In this document: positions 1 to 10,200 of the stretch, piece after piece
How the letters are laid out: every line of letters begins with the position of its first letter
Position numbering within the stretch: the stretch's first letter is position 1
Origin: Firmicutes bacterium HGW-Firmicutes-14
Lineage (GTDB): Bacteria; Bacillota; Thermincolia; Thermincolales; UBA2595
Assembly (NCBI GenBank): GCA_002840275.1
Contig: PHAB01000001.1
Span: forward strand, 124,001 to 188,000
DNA: 64,000 nt
Reading direction: 5' to 3'
The notes under the pieces: generated by a model
Told to the model about the DNA's origin: nothing
The model's database searches: none
Seen by the model: only the letters and a program-made list of their open reading frames with translations
Translations under genes and position numbers: made by a program

Positions 1-59
1 ATACTTTAGGGATAATACTGATGTTTGGCGCTCTAATTTTAGGCGGAGGTTTATATTTA

Positions 60-683
60 ATGTCTGCAAACGAGAAAAAAAACTCTAAAAAAATTCCAGT
101 TACTGCAGTATCAGAGGATGCTACATTTGAATCTGCCGAAGAGTTGTTTCCCGTAATAGAGTTCCCCCCTGAATTCGAACATAAACCAGACCCTGAACTG
201 CCGTGGGGATATGATGACAACAAAATTATCATAATGGCCCGGGACCCGGATACTATTTATGCATATTGGGATATCAGTGAAGAAAAACGCAATTCCCTAA
301 GGGATTTGTATGGTCACCATTGGGAAAACTCCCTGCCTGTCCTGCGAATTTATGATGTAACGGGAATCACTGATTTTGACGGTTACAATGCAAACCATCA
401 TTATGATGTGGTAATTAATGACTATGCAGGCAGTTGGTACCTCCATGTGGGGACCCCCAACCGCACCTTCTGTGTTGACCTTGGACGCATCTTAAATGAC
501 GGCCGTTATATTACGGTCGCGCGTTCGAATTTAACTTTTACCCCGCGTAATACCTTTTCAGACCGGACAGACCCCGAATGGATGCTGGTCTCGGAAAATG
601 AACGCAGACTTTATGCACGGATAATGCAAGCAGACGGCCATAGTTCGATTGAACTTTTTGACCGCCAGAACAGGCAGGAGTAA
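60..683 (+). CDS. DUF4912 domain protein
   Basis: A 207-residue protein with a charged N-terminal tail (about residues 1-50) followed by a DUF4912-type domain; the segment DNKIIIMARDPDTIYAYWDI is typical of that family. The family's biochemical role is not established. An upstream in-frame ATG at 21 exists, but the Shine-Dalgarno sequence GGCGGAGG at about 42-49 points to the ATG at 60. No signal peptide or membrane segment is expected from this start. It is followed 27 nt later by a GH57 glucan enzyme in the same direction. That pairing suggests a role in polysaccharide or glycogen biology, which is inference from context. Confidence 0.85.
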   Translation: MSANEKKNSKKIPVTAVSEDATFESAEELFPVIEFPPEFEHKPDPELPWGYDDNKIIIMARDPDTIYAYWDISEEKRNSLRDLYGHHWENSLPVLRIYDVTGITDFDGYNANHHYDVVINDYAGSWYLHVGTPNRTFCVDLGRILNDGRYITVARSNLTFTPRNTFSDRTDPEWMLVSENERRLYARIMQADGHSSIELFDRQNRQE

Positions 684-710
684 TGATTTGGATATGAAAG
701 GAATGGTCTG

Positions 711-2336
711 ATGGAGCCTAAAGGTTATCTCGCATTTGTATTACATGCTCACCTGCCCTATGTCCGGCATCCTGAGCATGAGTTTTTTTTGGAGGAAAGG
801 TGGTTTTACGAGGCTGTTACGGAGTGTTATATCCCCCTGATCCATGTTTTCGAATCCCTGGTGAATGACGGGGTGGATTTTCGCCTTACTATGTCCATAA
901 CCCCTCCGTTGATGTCAATGTTTACAGATGAACTGCTTCAGCAGAGGTATTCGAAGCATATTACCAGACTGATAGAACTGGCGGAAAAGGAAGTAGAACG
1001 CACTAAACATGAGCATCACATTCATAAAACAGCCAAAATGTACAGAAACATGTTTATTGAGGCCAGCCGTACTTTCCACGAAAGATATCACAGGAATCTG
1101 ATGAATGCCTTCAAGAAATTTCAGGACGCGGGATTCCTGGAGATAATTACATGTGGGGCAACCCATGGCTATTTCCCTTTGCTGGGGGTCCACAGGGAGA
1201 GCCTGAGGGGACAGGTTGGGGTTGCCGTGGACCAGTATACCCGGGTGCTTGGCCGAAAACCCCGGGGAATATGGCTTCCCGAATGTGGTTATAAACCTGG
1301 AGATGACGAGATACTGAATGAATTTGGTCTCAGGTATTTTTTTGTTGACACTCACGGAATAATGCATGCCGAGACCCGCCCTAAATACGGCATTTATGCT
1401 CCTGTTTATTGCCCTTCAGGGGTTGCAGCTTTTGGCAGGGATACCGAAACATCCAAACAGGTCTGGAGCATGGATGAGGGGTACCCGGGCGATTACGATT
1501 ACCGGGAATACTACAGGGATATCGGATGGACCCTGGATTATGAATATATTAAACCTTATATCCATCCCAACGGACAGCGCATCAATACCGGGATAAAATA
1601 TTACCGGATTACAGGCAAAACCGAGGACAAGCAGCCCTATGTCCCGGAACATGCCGCTAATAAGGCGGCAATCCATGCCGGAAACTTTATGTTTAACCGG
1701 GAAAAACAAGTGGAATTCCTGGCCGGAATAATGGACCGGAAACCAATAATCGTATCTCCATATGATGCTGAACTTTTTGGCCATTGGTGGTTCGAGGGTC
1801 CCTGGTTCTTAAACTATCTGATCAAAAAAATCGCTTATGACCAAACAGTAATCAAACTTATAACACCCAGCGAATACCTCTTGAAATACCCCGTTAACCA
1901 AAGGACTGTTCCCTGTTCATCCAGCTGGGGGTTGAAAGGTTACCATGAAGTCTGGCTGGAAGGAAGCAATGATTGGATTTATCCACACTTGCATAAGGCT
2001 TCGGAAAGAATGTCAGAACTGGTTTCGATGTTCCCTGATGCCGGCGGAGACCTTTTACGGGCTCTTAAACAAGCCGCAAGGGAACTGCTCCTGGCCCAAA
2101 GCAGTGACTGGGCATTTATTATGAAAACCGGGACCATGGTGGATTACGCCCGCAAAAGGACCAAGCTCCATATCCACCGTTTTACCGGATTATATGAGGA
2201 TATTAAATGGAACAAGATTAACCCTTCGTGGCTGGCTGAGCTGGAACACCTGGATAATATCTTCCCTGATATTGATTACAGGCACTTCCGGTCTTACGAA
2301 GGGAAACACAAAGCAGAATATCTAAGCGGTTTCTGA
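711..2336 (+). CDS. GH57 family 1,4-alpha-glucan branching enzyme-like protein
   Basis: A 541-residue glycoside hydrolase family 57 protein of the branching-enzyme type with a DUF1957-like C-terminal half. The N-terminal HAHLPYVRHPE motif (residues 12-22), WLPECGY (188-194, with the presumed nucleophile Glu191) and SPYDAELFGHWW (349-360, with the presumed acid/base Asp352) are the hallmark GH57 regions. Members with this architecture transfer alpha-1,4-glucan chains to make alpha-1,6 branches in glycogen, or act as related alpha-glucan hydrolases. There is no signal peptide, so it is cytoplasmic. It is probably co-transcribed with the DUF4912 gene upstream. A GT4 glucan-synthase-like gene and a starch-binding-like gene lie nearby on the other strand, supporting a storage-glucan locus. 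Exact specificity (branching versus amylase) cannot be read from sequence alone. Confidence 0.88.
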   Translation: MEPKGYLAFVLHAHLPYVRHPEHEFFLEERWFYEAVTECYIPLIHVFESLVNDGVDFRLTMSITPPLMSMFTDELLQQRYSKHITRLIELAEKEVERTKHEHHIHKTAKMYRNMFIEASRTFHERYHRNLMNAFKKFQDAGFLEIITCGATHGYFPLLGVHRESLRGQVGVAVDQYTRVLGRKPRGIWLPECGYKPGDDEILNEFGLRYFFVDTHGIMHAETRPKYGIYAPVYCPSGVAAFGRDTETSKQVWSMDEGYPGDYDYREYYRDIGWTLDYEYIKPYIHPNGQRINTGIKYYRITGKTEDKQPYVPEHAANKAAIHAGNFMFNREKQVEFLAGIMDRKPIIVSPYDAELFGHWWFEGPWFLNYLIKKIAYDQTVIKLITPSEYLLKYPVNQRTVPCSSSWGLKGYHEVWLEGSNDWIYPHLHKASERMSELVSMFPDAGGDLLRALKQAARELLLAQSSDWAFIMKTGTMVDYARKRTKLHIHRFTGLYEDIKWNKINPSWLAELEHLDNIFPDIDYRHFRSYEGKHKAEYLSGF

Positions 2337-2353
2337 TAGTAAATATGACTCCA

Positions 2354-2474
2354 AAGAGGGGCAGATATGTTTCTCCAGAACGAGTCTGATGTCCGTTTGT
2401 CGGCGATCCGCAAATGCGGGAGCCGGTAACAAACTGAATCGTAGCCGTTCTGGAGGAACATGTCTGCCCCTCTT
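2354..2474. repeat. 121-bp nested palindromic element between convergent genes
   Basis: Two 29-nt arms (2354-2382 and 2446-2474) are inverted copies with only two differences, both of which would form G-U pairs in RNA. The 63-nt centre contains a second nested stem: GTTTGT (2395-2400) with ACAAAC (2429-2434), CGGC (2401-2404) with GCCG (2422-2425), and CCGC/GCGG around an AAAT loop. No T-tract follows either side, so it is not a simple intrinsic terminator. It could be a small MITE-like element, a bidirectional transcription barrier or a structured RNA. I did not recognise the family. Confidence 0.75.
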
Positions 2475-2504
2475 ATTGATAAAGCCTTGTTTACAATACG
2501 ACGT

Positions 2505-4973
2505 CTATTCCTGCAGCTTGTTTACCCTGTCAATATAAAAGTTTGCCAGTTCCTCGGCGAATTCATTGGAGAACCCTTCAGAATAAACATGATACCGGGG
2601 TTCTTCCGCATCAGGAAGGACCAGCGCCCAGCCGTTGTCATGATAAACCTTTACCCCATCTATCAGCTCAACCTTATTCCCTCCGGTTTCCTCTGCAAGC
2701 TGACGCATCACTTTCCCTTTGGCTGTCCACGGGCATCCTGTTTCCTTCCTGGTCATATATAGTTCCGGGAAACTGTCTATAATCCGGGCCAGGGAAGTAT
2801 CCCTGACAGCCATATATTCCATTATTCTCGTCACAGTTGAGAGGGCATCAAAAACAGTTACCGCCTGGTTAGCCCGTCCCTGGGCACCGGCTGTCTCAGA
2901 CGCCATAACTTCACCGAGATAAACAGACGGAGCAGTTTTAGTCCTGATAACCCTCCCCTGACGCTCCCCGGCCAGTCTTTCAATAACTGAACTGCCTGTA
3001 ACCGGCACGGCAACTACCGGCTTCTCAGCCGTTTCCAGGATAATAAGGGACATCAGGGTAATAAAGACATTATCATCTACCAGTCTCCCCGTTTCATCAA
3101 CTAAAACCACATGCTCACCGTTTCTGTCAAACACCACACCGAAATTGGCATTTAACCTGGTTACCTCCTGTGCCAGCGCCTTCGCCGCAGTCATCATTTC
3201 GACCGGAGATTCCGGGGAAAAATCGGCTCCGTAGTTCACTGTTTCACATCCGAGAGCCCCAAAAACTGCCGGGACCGTCTCCTTCATGTTATCCCCTGTG
3301 AACCAGGCCGCTACCCTGTAACGACGATCCTTTATAATATTACGGTCCACCATGTTTAATATCTGTTGCACATATGCTTCCGTAAGTCCCGGCATATAAG
3401 TGGCATAACCAGCATCCTGTTTTGGCCGGCGCTGGAAATCATTCCTTTCAAACAGGTTTTCTATTTTGCGTTCCTGGTCCCGTGAGATCATAGCCCCATT
3501 CCCGGTGAAGAAATTTATATGGACGGTTTCAGGGTCAGAGGACGAGGATTTTATATGAATCCCCCCGTCTGTTTTGAGGGCCCTGACCGAGTTCCTGTGG
3601 GCAGGTGAAATCAGGCTGCCTCCGTCTATAACAGATATCCCCACTGACATTAGCCCTGCCTGTATGGCCAATTTAATCATCTGGGGAGCGCGATGGTAAT
3701 CAGAACTGATAAGAACCACGGCATCCGGCCCTAATATAGTTCCATAAACAGCACCCAACTTTGCAGCACATTCAGGGGTCAAATTGATATTCACCTTACC
3801 CGAAATGCCGTCCAGACCAAACAGGTTCCTGCAGGCTGTGTCCCCCCAGACCAGGTGGGTGTCCACAACTGAACCTTTTTCCACCGTTTTATATGGCCAT
3901 ATATTTATCCCGGGCCTTATTTTAACATTTTCCTCCAGTACACTTCCATTCCCTATTACCGCCTCCTCAAATACCATAGCCCGGTCTTTTACCGTGACCC
4001 TGTCACATATAACAGCACCTCTTAACTCACACTGTTTACCGACATAGATACCGTTCCAAAGGATGGACTTCCTGATGGAGACCCCTTCATCCACAATACA
4101 ACGATTTCCCATGACTACATAAGGACCGATGATGGTATTCCTGCCTATCCGGCAATTGTCTCCGATGAATACAGGACCTTCAATTACAGCCGTTGGGTCT
4201 ATCTGGCAGTTGCTGCCGGTATATATGCGGTTTTGGGCATCCTCCAGGTCCAAATTAATATCCACTTTCTTTTCCATGGCAGCGAATTGGGCTTCCCGGT
4301 ACTGGCTGAGATTCCCTATATCACACCAATATCCCTGCAGACTAATTCCAAATAGGGGTTTGCCTTCCTTCAGCAGAAAAGGGAAAAGATCTTTACTGAA
4401 ATCATATTTCTGCCCTTGAGGAACATATTCCAGGACCTCTCGCTCAAGAATATAGATTCCAGTATTTACTGTATCGCTGAAGACTTCACCCCAACCCGGT
4501 TTCTCCAGGAATTGCCGTATTTCACCGTTCTGGCCGGTCATAACCACACCGTATTCCAGGGGTATTTCCACCGGTGTCAGCACAAGGGTTGCAACTGCAC
4601 CCTTTTTGCGGTGAAAATCTAAAGCCTCCGAAAGGTTAAAATCCGTCAGGGCATCGCCACTGACTACCACAAAGGTATCCTTCAAAAAATCCTCTGCGTT
4701 CTTCACACTACCCGCAGTCCCAAGAGGTGTTTCTTCCACAAAGTACCGGATATTGATTCCATGGTCAGAGCCATCGCGAAAATAGTCGGTAATTTCCTGG
4801 GGCATGTACTGCAGGGTTACACCAATATCATTTATACCGTGTTTTTTCAGGAGTTCTACTGCATATTCCATCACAGGCCTGTTCAGCATCGGGACCATGG
4901 GTTTGGGTTTGTCACAAGTCATCGGCCTAAGCCTGGATCCTTCGCCTCCGGCCATTATTATAGCCTGAACCAA
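2505..4973 (-). CDS. sugar nucleotidyltransferase fused to a left-handed beta-helix and a degenerate phosphomannomutase-like domain
   Basis: An 822-residue protein. Residues 1-235 are a sugar-phosphate nucleotidyltransferase domain with the [17 protein letters not shown] signature (9-25), suggesting mannose-1-phosphate guanylyltransferase or glucose-1-phosphate adenylyl/uridylyltransferase activity. Residues 250-370 are hexapeptide beta-helix repeats. Residues 375-815 resemble the phosphoglucomutase/phosphomannomutase superfamily, but the phosphoserine loop (normally TASHNP) reads SSSSDP (476-481) and the metal loop (normally DGDGDR) reads FDRNGEH (615-621). The mutase half is therefore probably inactive or regulatory. 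The start is TTG, with AAGGAGG 8 nt upstream. It follows the GT4 gene by 28 nt on the same strand, so the two are likely co-transcribed and the NDP-sugar product may feed glucan synthesis. The exact substrate is undetermined. Confidence 0.82.
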   Translation of the reverse strand: MVQAIIMAGGEGSRLRPMTCDKPKPMVPMLNRPVMEYAVELLKKHGINDIGVTLQYMPQEITDYFRDGSDHGINIRYFVEETPLGTAGSVKNAEDFLKDTFVVVSGDALTDFNLSEALDFHRKKGAVATLVLTPVEIPLEYGVVMTGQNGEIRQFLEKPGWGEVFSDTVNTGIYILEREVLEYVPQGQKYDFSKDLFPFLLKEGKPLFGISLQGYWCDIGNLSQYREAQFAAMEKKVDINLDLEDAQNRIYTGSNCQIDPTAVIEGPVFIGDNCRIGRNTIIGPYVVMGNRCIVDEGVSIRKSILWNGIYVGKQCELRGAVICDRVTVKDRAMVFEEAVIGNGSVLEENVKIRPGINIWPYKTVEKGSVVDTHLVWGDTACRNLFGLDGISGKVNINLTPECAAKLGAVYGTILGPDAVVLISSDYHRAPQMIKLAIQAGLMSVGISVIDGGSLISPAHRNSVRALKTDGGIHIKSSSSDPETVHINFFTGNGAMISRDQERKIENLFERNDFQRRPKQDAGYATYMPGLTEAYVQQILNMVDRNIIKDRRYRVAAWFTGDNMKETVPAVFGALGCETVNYGADFSPESPVEMMTAAKALAQEVTRLNANFGVVFDRNGEHVVLVDETGRLVDDNVFITLMSLIILETAEKPVVAVPVTGSSVIERLAGERQGRVIRTKTAPSVYLGEVMASETAGAQGRANQAVTVFDALSTVTRIMEYMAVRDTSLARIIDSFPELYMTRKETGCPWTAKGKVMRQLAEETGGNKVELIDGVKVYHDNGWALVLPDAEEPRYHVYSEGFSNEFAEELANFYIDRVNKLQE

Positions 4974-5001
4974 TGTATATCCTCCTTTTCAATTTAAGAT
5001 A

Positions 5002-6264
5002 TTAGCGCCTTTGGTTTGGTACCCCGGCCTGGCCGAAGTTCTTTATCCTGCCATAAAGCGCCGTTACAGGGTCACTGGCCCTCCATGTATCAGTATACCA
5101 GCCAGAACGTTTAGCCTGTCGGATCACCTGTTCATAAACTTCTGCAGTCCGTCCGGCTACAGCAAACCAACTGTATTTGTTTCTGGCTTTTTCGTGCCCG
5201 TTCACTCGAAGTTTTTCGGCCATCTCAGGGTCGCCCAATATTGCCATAACGTTATCCGCAAGGGAATTGGGGGAATTAACATAACACTTCAAACCGTCAA
5301 AACCGTGTTCCACGATTTCACTGAGCCCCCCAGTATCCGTGACCACCGCGGGGGTTCCGGCTGCCATCGCTTCGAGGGCCACAATACCGAAAGGTTCGTA
5401 GAGGCTTGGAAATACTGCAACACTGCTCTGGGCATACAGGCGATTTCTCGTTTCATCATCTATATAGCCGGCAAAATAAAAACGGTGCTCAAGCCCCCGT
5501 TCCCTCACTTTTATACGAAGGTGTTCCTCATATGGCCCCGTGCCGGCTATAATAAATCTTGCTTCAGGGAAACTGGCCAATATCTTGGGAGCTGCGTCAA
5601 TTAAGACCTGCACTCCTTTTTCCCGTACCAGCCTGCCGATAAAAAATACGTATTTTTCTCTTGGCCGGCGGATACCGGCGATTTTAACCCCGAATTCGTC
5701 TGCATTTACACCATTAGGGATAACCCTTATTTTATCATGGGGAAGCTGGAAGAACGCCCGTAATTCCTTTTCCATATAGGCGCTGCATACGATTACTCTC
5801 CACGATTCATAAGTTAGCCACCACTCCACATCACTGATATATCTCTGGGTGTCATTATGCAGCCCGTGATTTCTGCCAAATTCAGTTGCATGGATTGTCG
5901 CCACCAGGGGAATCCCAAATGAGTGTTTAAGCGCCCTGCCGGCATATGCTGCCAGCCAGTCATGGGCATGAATAATATCTGCACCTTTAATAGAATTTAT
6001 CAGGGTTATAGCATATTCCACCATACTGAAATTCAGGTGCAGAATCCATGTCCTGAAATCAGGAGCGGGGAGACTGTACGGCACAACCCGGTGGACCCTG
6101 ACTCCATCCTGTTCTTCATAAGGCTCTGTTCCCTCACCTCCAACAGTAATCACATTCACTTTTACTCCATGCCTGGCAAGGGCCCTGGAAAGGTGATAAA
6201 CATGCTGGGCCAACCCCCCGACACTTTTCGGCGGGTATTCCCAGGATAACATAATTAACTTCAC
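5002..6264 (-). CDS. GT4 family glycosyltransferase (glycogen synthase-like)
   Basis: A 420-residue retaining glycosyltransferase of the GT-B fold, family GT4. The N-terminal domain opens with SWEYPPKSVGGLAQHVYHL, the glycine-rich acceptor-side loop of glycogen/sucrose synthase-like enzymes. The C-terminal domain has IGRLVREKG and the nucleotide-sugar binding EPFGIVALEAMAAG motif. Related short GT4 enzymes in Clostridia and archaea are annotated as glycogen synthases. The start is GTG, with AAGGGGGCG upstream. The downstream nucleotidyltransferase fusion and the nearby GH57 and starch-binding-like genes favour alpha-glucan synthesis over cell-wall glycosylation. That assignment is inference; GT4 substrate specificity cannot be read directly. 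Confidence 0.83.
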   Translation of the reverse strand: MKLIMLSWEYPPKSVGGLAQHVYHLSRALARHGVKVNVITVGGEGTEPYEEQDGVRVHRVVPYSLPAPDFRTWILHLNFSMVEYAITLINSIKGADIIHAHDWLAAYAGRALKHSFGIPLVATIHATEFGRNHGLHNDTQRYISDVEWWLTYESWRVIVCSAYMEKELRAFFQLPHDKIRVIPNGVNADEFGVKIAGIRRPREKYVFFIGRLVREKGVQVLIDAAPKILASFPEARFIIAGTGPYEEHLRIKVRERGLEHRFYFAGYIDDETRNRLYAQSSVAVFPSLYEPFGIVALEAMAAGTPAVVTDTGGLSEIVEHGFDGLKCYVNSPNSLADNVMAILGDPEMAEKLRVNGHEKARNKYSWFAVAGRTAEVYEQVIRQAKRSGWYTDTWRASDPVTALYGRIKNFGQAGVPNQRR

Positions 6265-6345
6265 TGTTTTCGCCCCCTTAACGTTATCTTCTCCCGGTTA
6301 TTGTGTCTTGGGGCCCAAAGGTTTATTCCATGTTTGTTAAATTAA

Positions 6346-6377
6346 AAACCCGGTCAACTCACTGGCTGATCGGGTTT
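6346..6377 (-). terminator. intrinsic terminator after the small starch-binding-like gene
   Basis: An 11-bp stem (6346-6356 with 6367-6377, one G-U) has a 10-nt loop. On the minus strand it is followed by TTTTTAATTT, and on the plus strand by TTTTTTT, so it could work both ways. It lies between the stop of the gene at 6417-6764 and the start of the GT4 gene. Confidence 0.8.
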
Positions 6378-6416
6378 TTTTCTGCTATGCTGTATCTTCA
6401 TAATGGTCCGCCAAAT

Positions 6417-6764
6417 TCAATACATTTTCCCGTCATGTATCTCAAAACTCCAGTTATGTCCTGAATTGTTGTCCCAGTTACCGGCATTGTCCCTGAAACA
6501 GAAATTAATTCTGCTGGGTTCTGTGACCTGGAAGGTCTGCTCCCAACCCCGCCCGGTCCGGAGCATTTTCATATCCCTGACATCCTGCCACCGGTCATGG
6601 ACGCCATAACCGGTATGAAGATATATCTCCTGGGCTCCCGAGTTAAACAGGAGGCCGTCATAAATGACGTTGATCTGTTCCCCCAGGGTAATGGGAGTCG
6701 GGTAAACATTCACCCCCCCCACGTTATCATTGCCATGCGGGCTGCTGTGACTGATATAATCCAT
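6417..6764 (-). CDS. small stand-alone carbohydrate-binding (CBM25-like) protein
   Basis: A 115-residue protein consisting of a single beta-sandwich domain resembling CBM25/CBM53 starch-binding modules: INVIYDGLLFNSGAQEIYLH, the aromatic pair around GRGWEQTF, and the C-terminal NFCFRDNAGNWDNNSGHNW. There is no signal peptide and no catalytic domain. The Shine-Dalgarno AAGGAGG lies 7 nt before the ATG. A clear paralogue lies at 27506-27838. Its position next to glucan genes suggests binding of cytoplasmic alpha-glucan, perhaps recruiting enzymes to granules; that role is inference. Confidence 0.75.
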   Translation of the reverse strand: MDYISHSSPHGNDNVGGVNVYPTPITLGEQINVIYDGLLFNSGAQEIYLHTGYGVHDRWQDVRDMKMLRTGRGWEQTFQVTEPSRINFCFRDNAGNWDNNSGHNWSFEIHDGKMY

Positions 6765-7270
6765 GGTATTCCCTCCTTACTGTTTTGCTCTCATTAAATA
6801 GTATTTATGGACACCCTGTTTTTTATTTGTGGAAAATACTTCAGTAAAAGAGGTCCAACCCTCTCAGTTTTGAATTACACAAATACTATGTACTAGTAAA
6901 TTAGTATGATCAGTAGTTTAACTACAATACGGTCCACCCAAGGGGTATTTTCGACCGCTCACCCAAAATTAATGGCAGTGTTATAATTACAGTGGTATAT
7001 TAATAATAATTATTTCCTTTTATACCTTGGAATGGAATTCACTATTTATTCACTGGGATACTGTTGGAGGTCGGTTTATTTGGGGGTTGACCTGATTCAA
7101 AACATAACAGAGGTTTTTCCAATCATGCACTATAGCAGGATATTATCCTGCTATTTTATTTTGTTTTATAATTCACAATCTTTCAAGGGGGCTAAGGAGG
7201 TGGTAATGACTATATAATAGGCAACATTCGAGGACTACATCTTTGTTGAACAGAAGGGAGGACATTACGT
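6765..7270. other. 506-nt divergent intergenic region before the formate dehydrogenase operon
   Basis: No convincing coding sequence is present. The region is AT-rich and must hold promoters for the divergent small CBM gene and the formate dehydrogenase operon. A TTGACC at about 7087-7092 could be a -35 box, but I see no well-spaced -10. A hairpin with a T-rich tail lies at 7132-7163. The Shine-Dalgarno AAGGGAGG of the formate dehydrogenase gene is at 7254-7261. Confidence 0.6.
7132..7163 (+). terminator. terminator-like hairpin in the formate dehydrogenase leader
   Basis: A perfect 10-bp stem, ATAGCAGGAT (7132-7141) with ATCCTGCTAT (7145-7154), has a 3-nt loop and is followed by TTTATTTTG. 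It points toward the formate dehydrogenase operon about 110 nt before its start. It could be an attenuator, or the end of a transcript from upstream. Confidence 0.5.
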
Positions 7271-10200
7271 TTGCAGGTTTCACGAAGGAGTTTTTTAAAG
7301 TTATCCGGAGCCACCACATTAACAATAGTGCTGGCTGACCTGGGATTTGATCTTTCCACCGTTTCCGCCCAGGTCCAGAATTTTAAAATCAAATCCGCAA
7401 AGGCTACCCCCACAATCTGTCCTTACTGCAGCGTAGGCTGTGGCATCCTTGTCTACAATGAAAACGGAAAACTGGTGAATGCCGAGGGTGATCCTGACCA
7501 TCCCATCAACCAGGGTTCACTCTGCAGCAAGGGATCTGCCGTTTACCAGGTGCATGAAAACGAACGGCGGCTGATGAAACCTCTCTACAGGGCTCCCGGA
7601 AGCAGCGACTGGGAAGAAAAAGACTGGGACTGGATGATGCAAAAGATCGCCGAGAAGGCAAAGAAAACCAGGGATGAAAACTTCATTGTCAAAGAATCTG
7701 TAACTGACCCTGCGACAGGACAGGTAACTGACATTCCGGTAAACCGTACTGAAGCCATCGGATGCATGGGCGGCGCTGCCCTGGACAATGAAGAATGTTA
7801 TATCCTGCAAAAACTGATGAGAGGCTTGGGCCTGGTATTTATTGAACACCAGGCGCGTATCTGACACTCTTCCACGGTTGCCGGTCTGGCGCCATCATTT
7901 GGAAGAGGGGCAATGACAAACCACTGGATAGACCTGAAAAACACCGACCTTGCCCTAATTATCGGTGCAAACCCCGCGGAAAATCATCCAATGTCCTTCA
8001 AATGGCTGATGAAGGCAAAAGAAGACAGGGGGGCAAAAATCATTCATGTTGACCCCCGCTTTACCAGGACATCGGCAAAAGCCGATATTTATGCGAAATT
8101 GCGTTCCGGGACAGATATAGCCTTTATAGGCGGAATCTTCAATTATGTCCTGCAGAACGAACTTTATCACAGGGAATATGTCTTAAATTACACTAATGCT
8201 CCGGTGCTGGTCGATACGGGATATAAATTTGAGGACGGCCTTTTCAGCGGTTATGACCCGAAAAAACGAGCCTACAGCACTGATACCTGGAAATTCCAGA
8301 CAGATGCTGAAGGTAACTTTATTAAAGATATGGGTCTAAGCAGCCCCCAGTGTGTGCTAAACCTGATGAAAAAGCATTATGAGCGTTATGATATTGATAC
8401 TGTCTGCAGGGTTACAGGCACCCCGAAGGAAGTATACAAAGAGGTTCTGAAGAATGTTGCGGCAATGTCTGCAAAGGAAAAGACCATGACCATCATGTAT
8501 GCCATGGGTACAACCCAGCATACCGTAGGGTCCCAGAATGTCCGCTCCTATGCCATGCTTCAGCTGCTCCTGGGCAATACCGGACGCCCCGGCGGCGGGG
8601 TCAATGCCATGCGCGGTGAATCCAATGTCCAGGGTTCAACCGATATGGCGCTCCTGTTCCATATCCTGCCGGGATATTTGGGTACCCCTCCAGCCAAACC
8701 CGAGCATGCCACATTACAGGGATATCTTGATAAAGAAACTCCCAAATCGGGATACTGGTCCAATAAGCCCAAGTTCATGGTCAGCCTCCTCAAGGCCCAC
8801 TGGGGCCCGGCGGCGACAAAAGACAATGAATTTGCTTACCATTACCAGCCAAAGCTAAATGCCGCTAAAAATTACTCTCACATTGGCCTATTTGAGGATA
8901 TGTCAAAAGGTAATCTCAAGGGTCTCTTCGTCTTTGGTCAGAACCCTGTTGTAGGCGGCCCCAGCGCCAATCTTGAGGCAAAAGCCCTGGAAAACCTCGA
9001 CTGGCTTGTAGGAGCAGACCTGTGGGAAACCGAAACATTGGCCTTCTGGAAACGCCCGGGGACAGACCCGAAATCGATAAAAACAGAGGTATTCCTGCTG
9101 CCGGCCTGTGCTTCCTATGAAAAAGAAGGCACTGTATCCAACAGCGGACGCTGGATCCAGTACCGGTGGAAAGGTGTAGAACCTGCCGGAAAGTCAAGAG
9201 CCGATTTGGACATTATAAACGACCTGGGAAATACCCTGAAAAAACTGTACAGCAGCTCCACCAGGCCTGAGGACGCCCCTATACGCGACCTTTTCTGGGA
9301 ATATGGCAGGGGCAGTTGTGATATTGACAAGGTCGCCAGGGAAATCAACGGTTATGATGTCAATACAGGTAAACTGGTAACACTGTTTGCCAAGCTGGCT
9401 GATGACGGTTCGACATGCAGCGGCAACTGGATCATGTGCGGCATGTACCCTGAGGAAGGCAAAAATCTCACCCAGAGAAGGGATAATAAAGACACCTCAA
9501 AAATAGGCACATATCTGAACTGGTCTTATTCCTGGCCGGCTAACCGCCGTATTATTTACAACAGGTGCTCAGCTGACCTGGATGGGAGGCCCTGGGCCAA
9601 GGATAAGGCTGTAATCTGGTGGGATTCTGTTGCCGGCAAGTGGGCCGGTGAAGACGTGCCTGACTTTGGCGGCACCGTGGACCCCGCCGGCCCGGGCGGA
9701 AGGAACCCGTTTATCATGATAGCCGGAGGGCTGGGAGGCCTCTTTGCTCCCATGAAAGAAGGACCTCTTCCGGAACATTATGAACCGTGGGATACCCCGC
9801 TAACCGTTAACCCCTTCTCCGGTCTACTGCTTAATCCGGTTGTTAAGGTGTGGCGTCCCGAAGAAAAGGGTACTCCCGACAAATTCCCGATAGTAGCTAC
9901 CACCTATAGATTATCAGAACACTGGCAGGCAGGGGCTATGACCAGGAATGTGCCATGGCTGGCAGAACTTTTCCCGGATATGTTTGTGGAAATGGGTGAA
10001 GACCTGGCTAAGGAAAAAGGAATCAAGAACGGCGACCGGGTAGTGGTCAGATCTGCCCGTGGTGAAATCAAGTGTTTTGCCATGGTAACAAAACGGTTTG
10101 AGGTCTTTAATGTGGACGGGAGGACAGTTCACCATGTGGGCCTGCCATGGCATTACGGGTTCCAGGGGATTACCACCGGAGACATTGCCAACAAGCTGAC

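Noticed and set aside
1416-1784. A minus-strand frame opposite the GH57 gene.
   Set aside because: The plus-strand frame carries the GH57 motifs; the antisense frame is a shadow of its codon bias.
2395-2440. The centre of the 2.4-kb palindrome faintly resembles the first half of a cyclic di-AMP (ydaO) aptamer.
   Set aside because: Only short blocks match, the second half of that aptamer is absent, and the element sits between convergent genes where a riboswitch would have no target.
7862-7864. The TGA in the formate dehydrogenase gene as a nonsense mutation making a pseudogene.
   Set aside because: The frame continues in phase, the surrounding residues match the Sec site of FdnG, and a well-formed SECIS hairpin follows.
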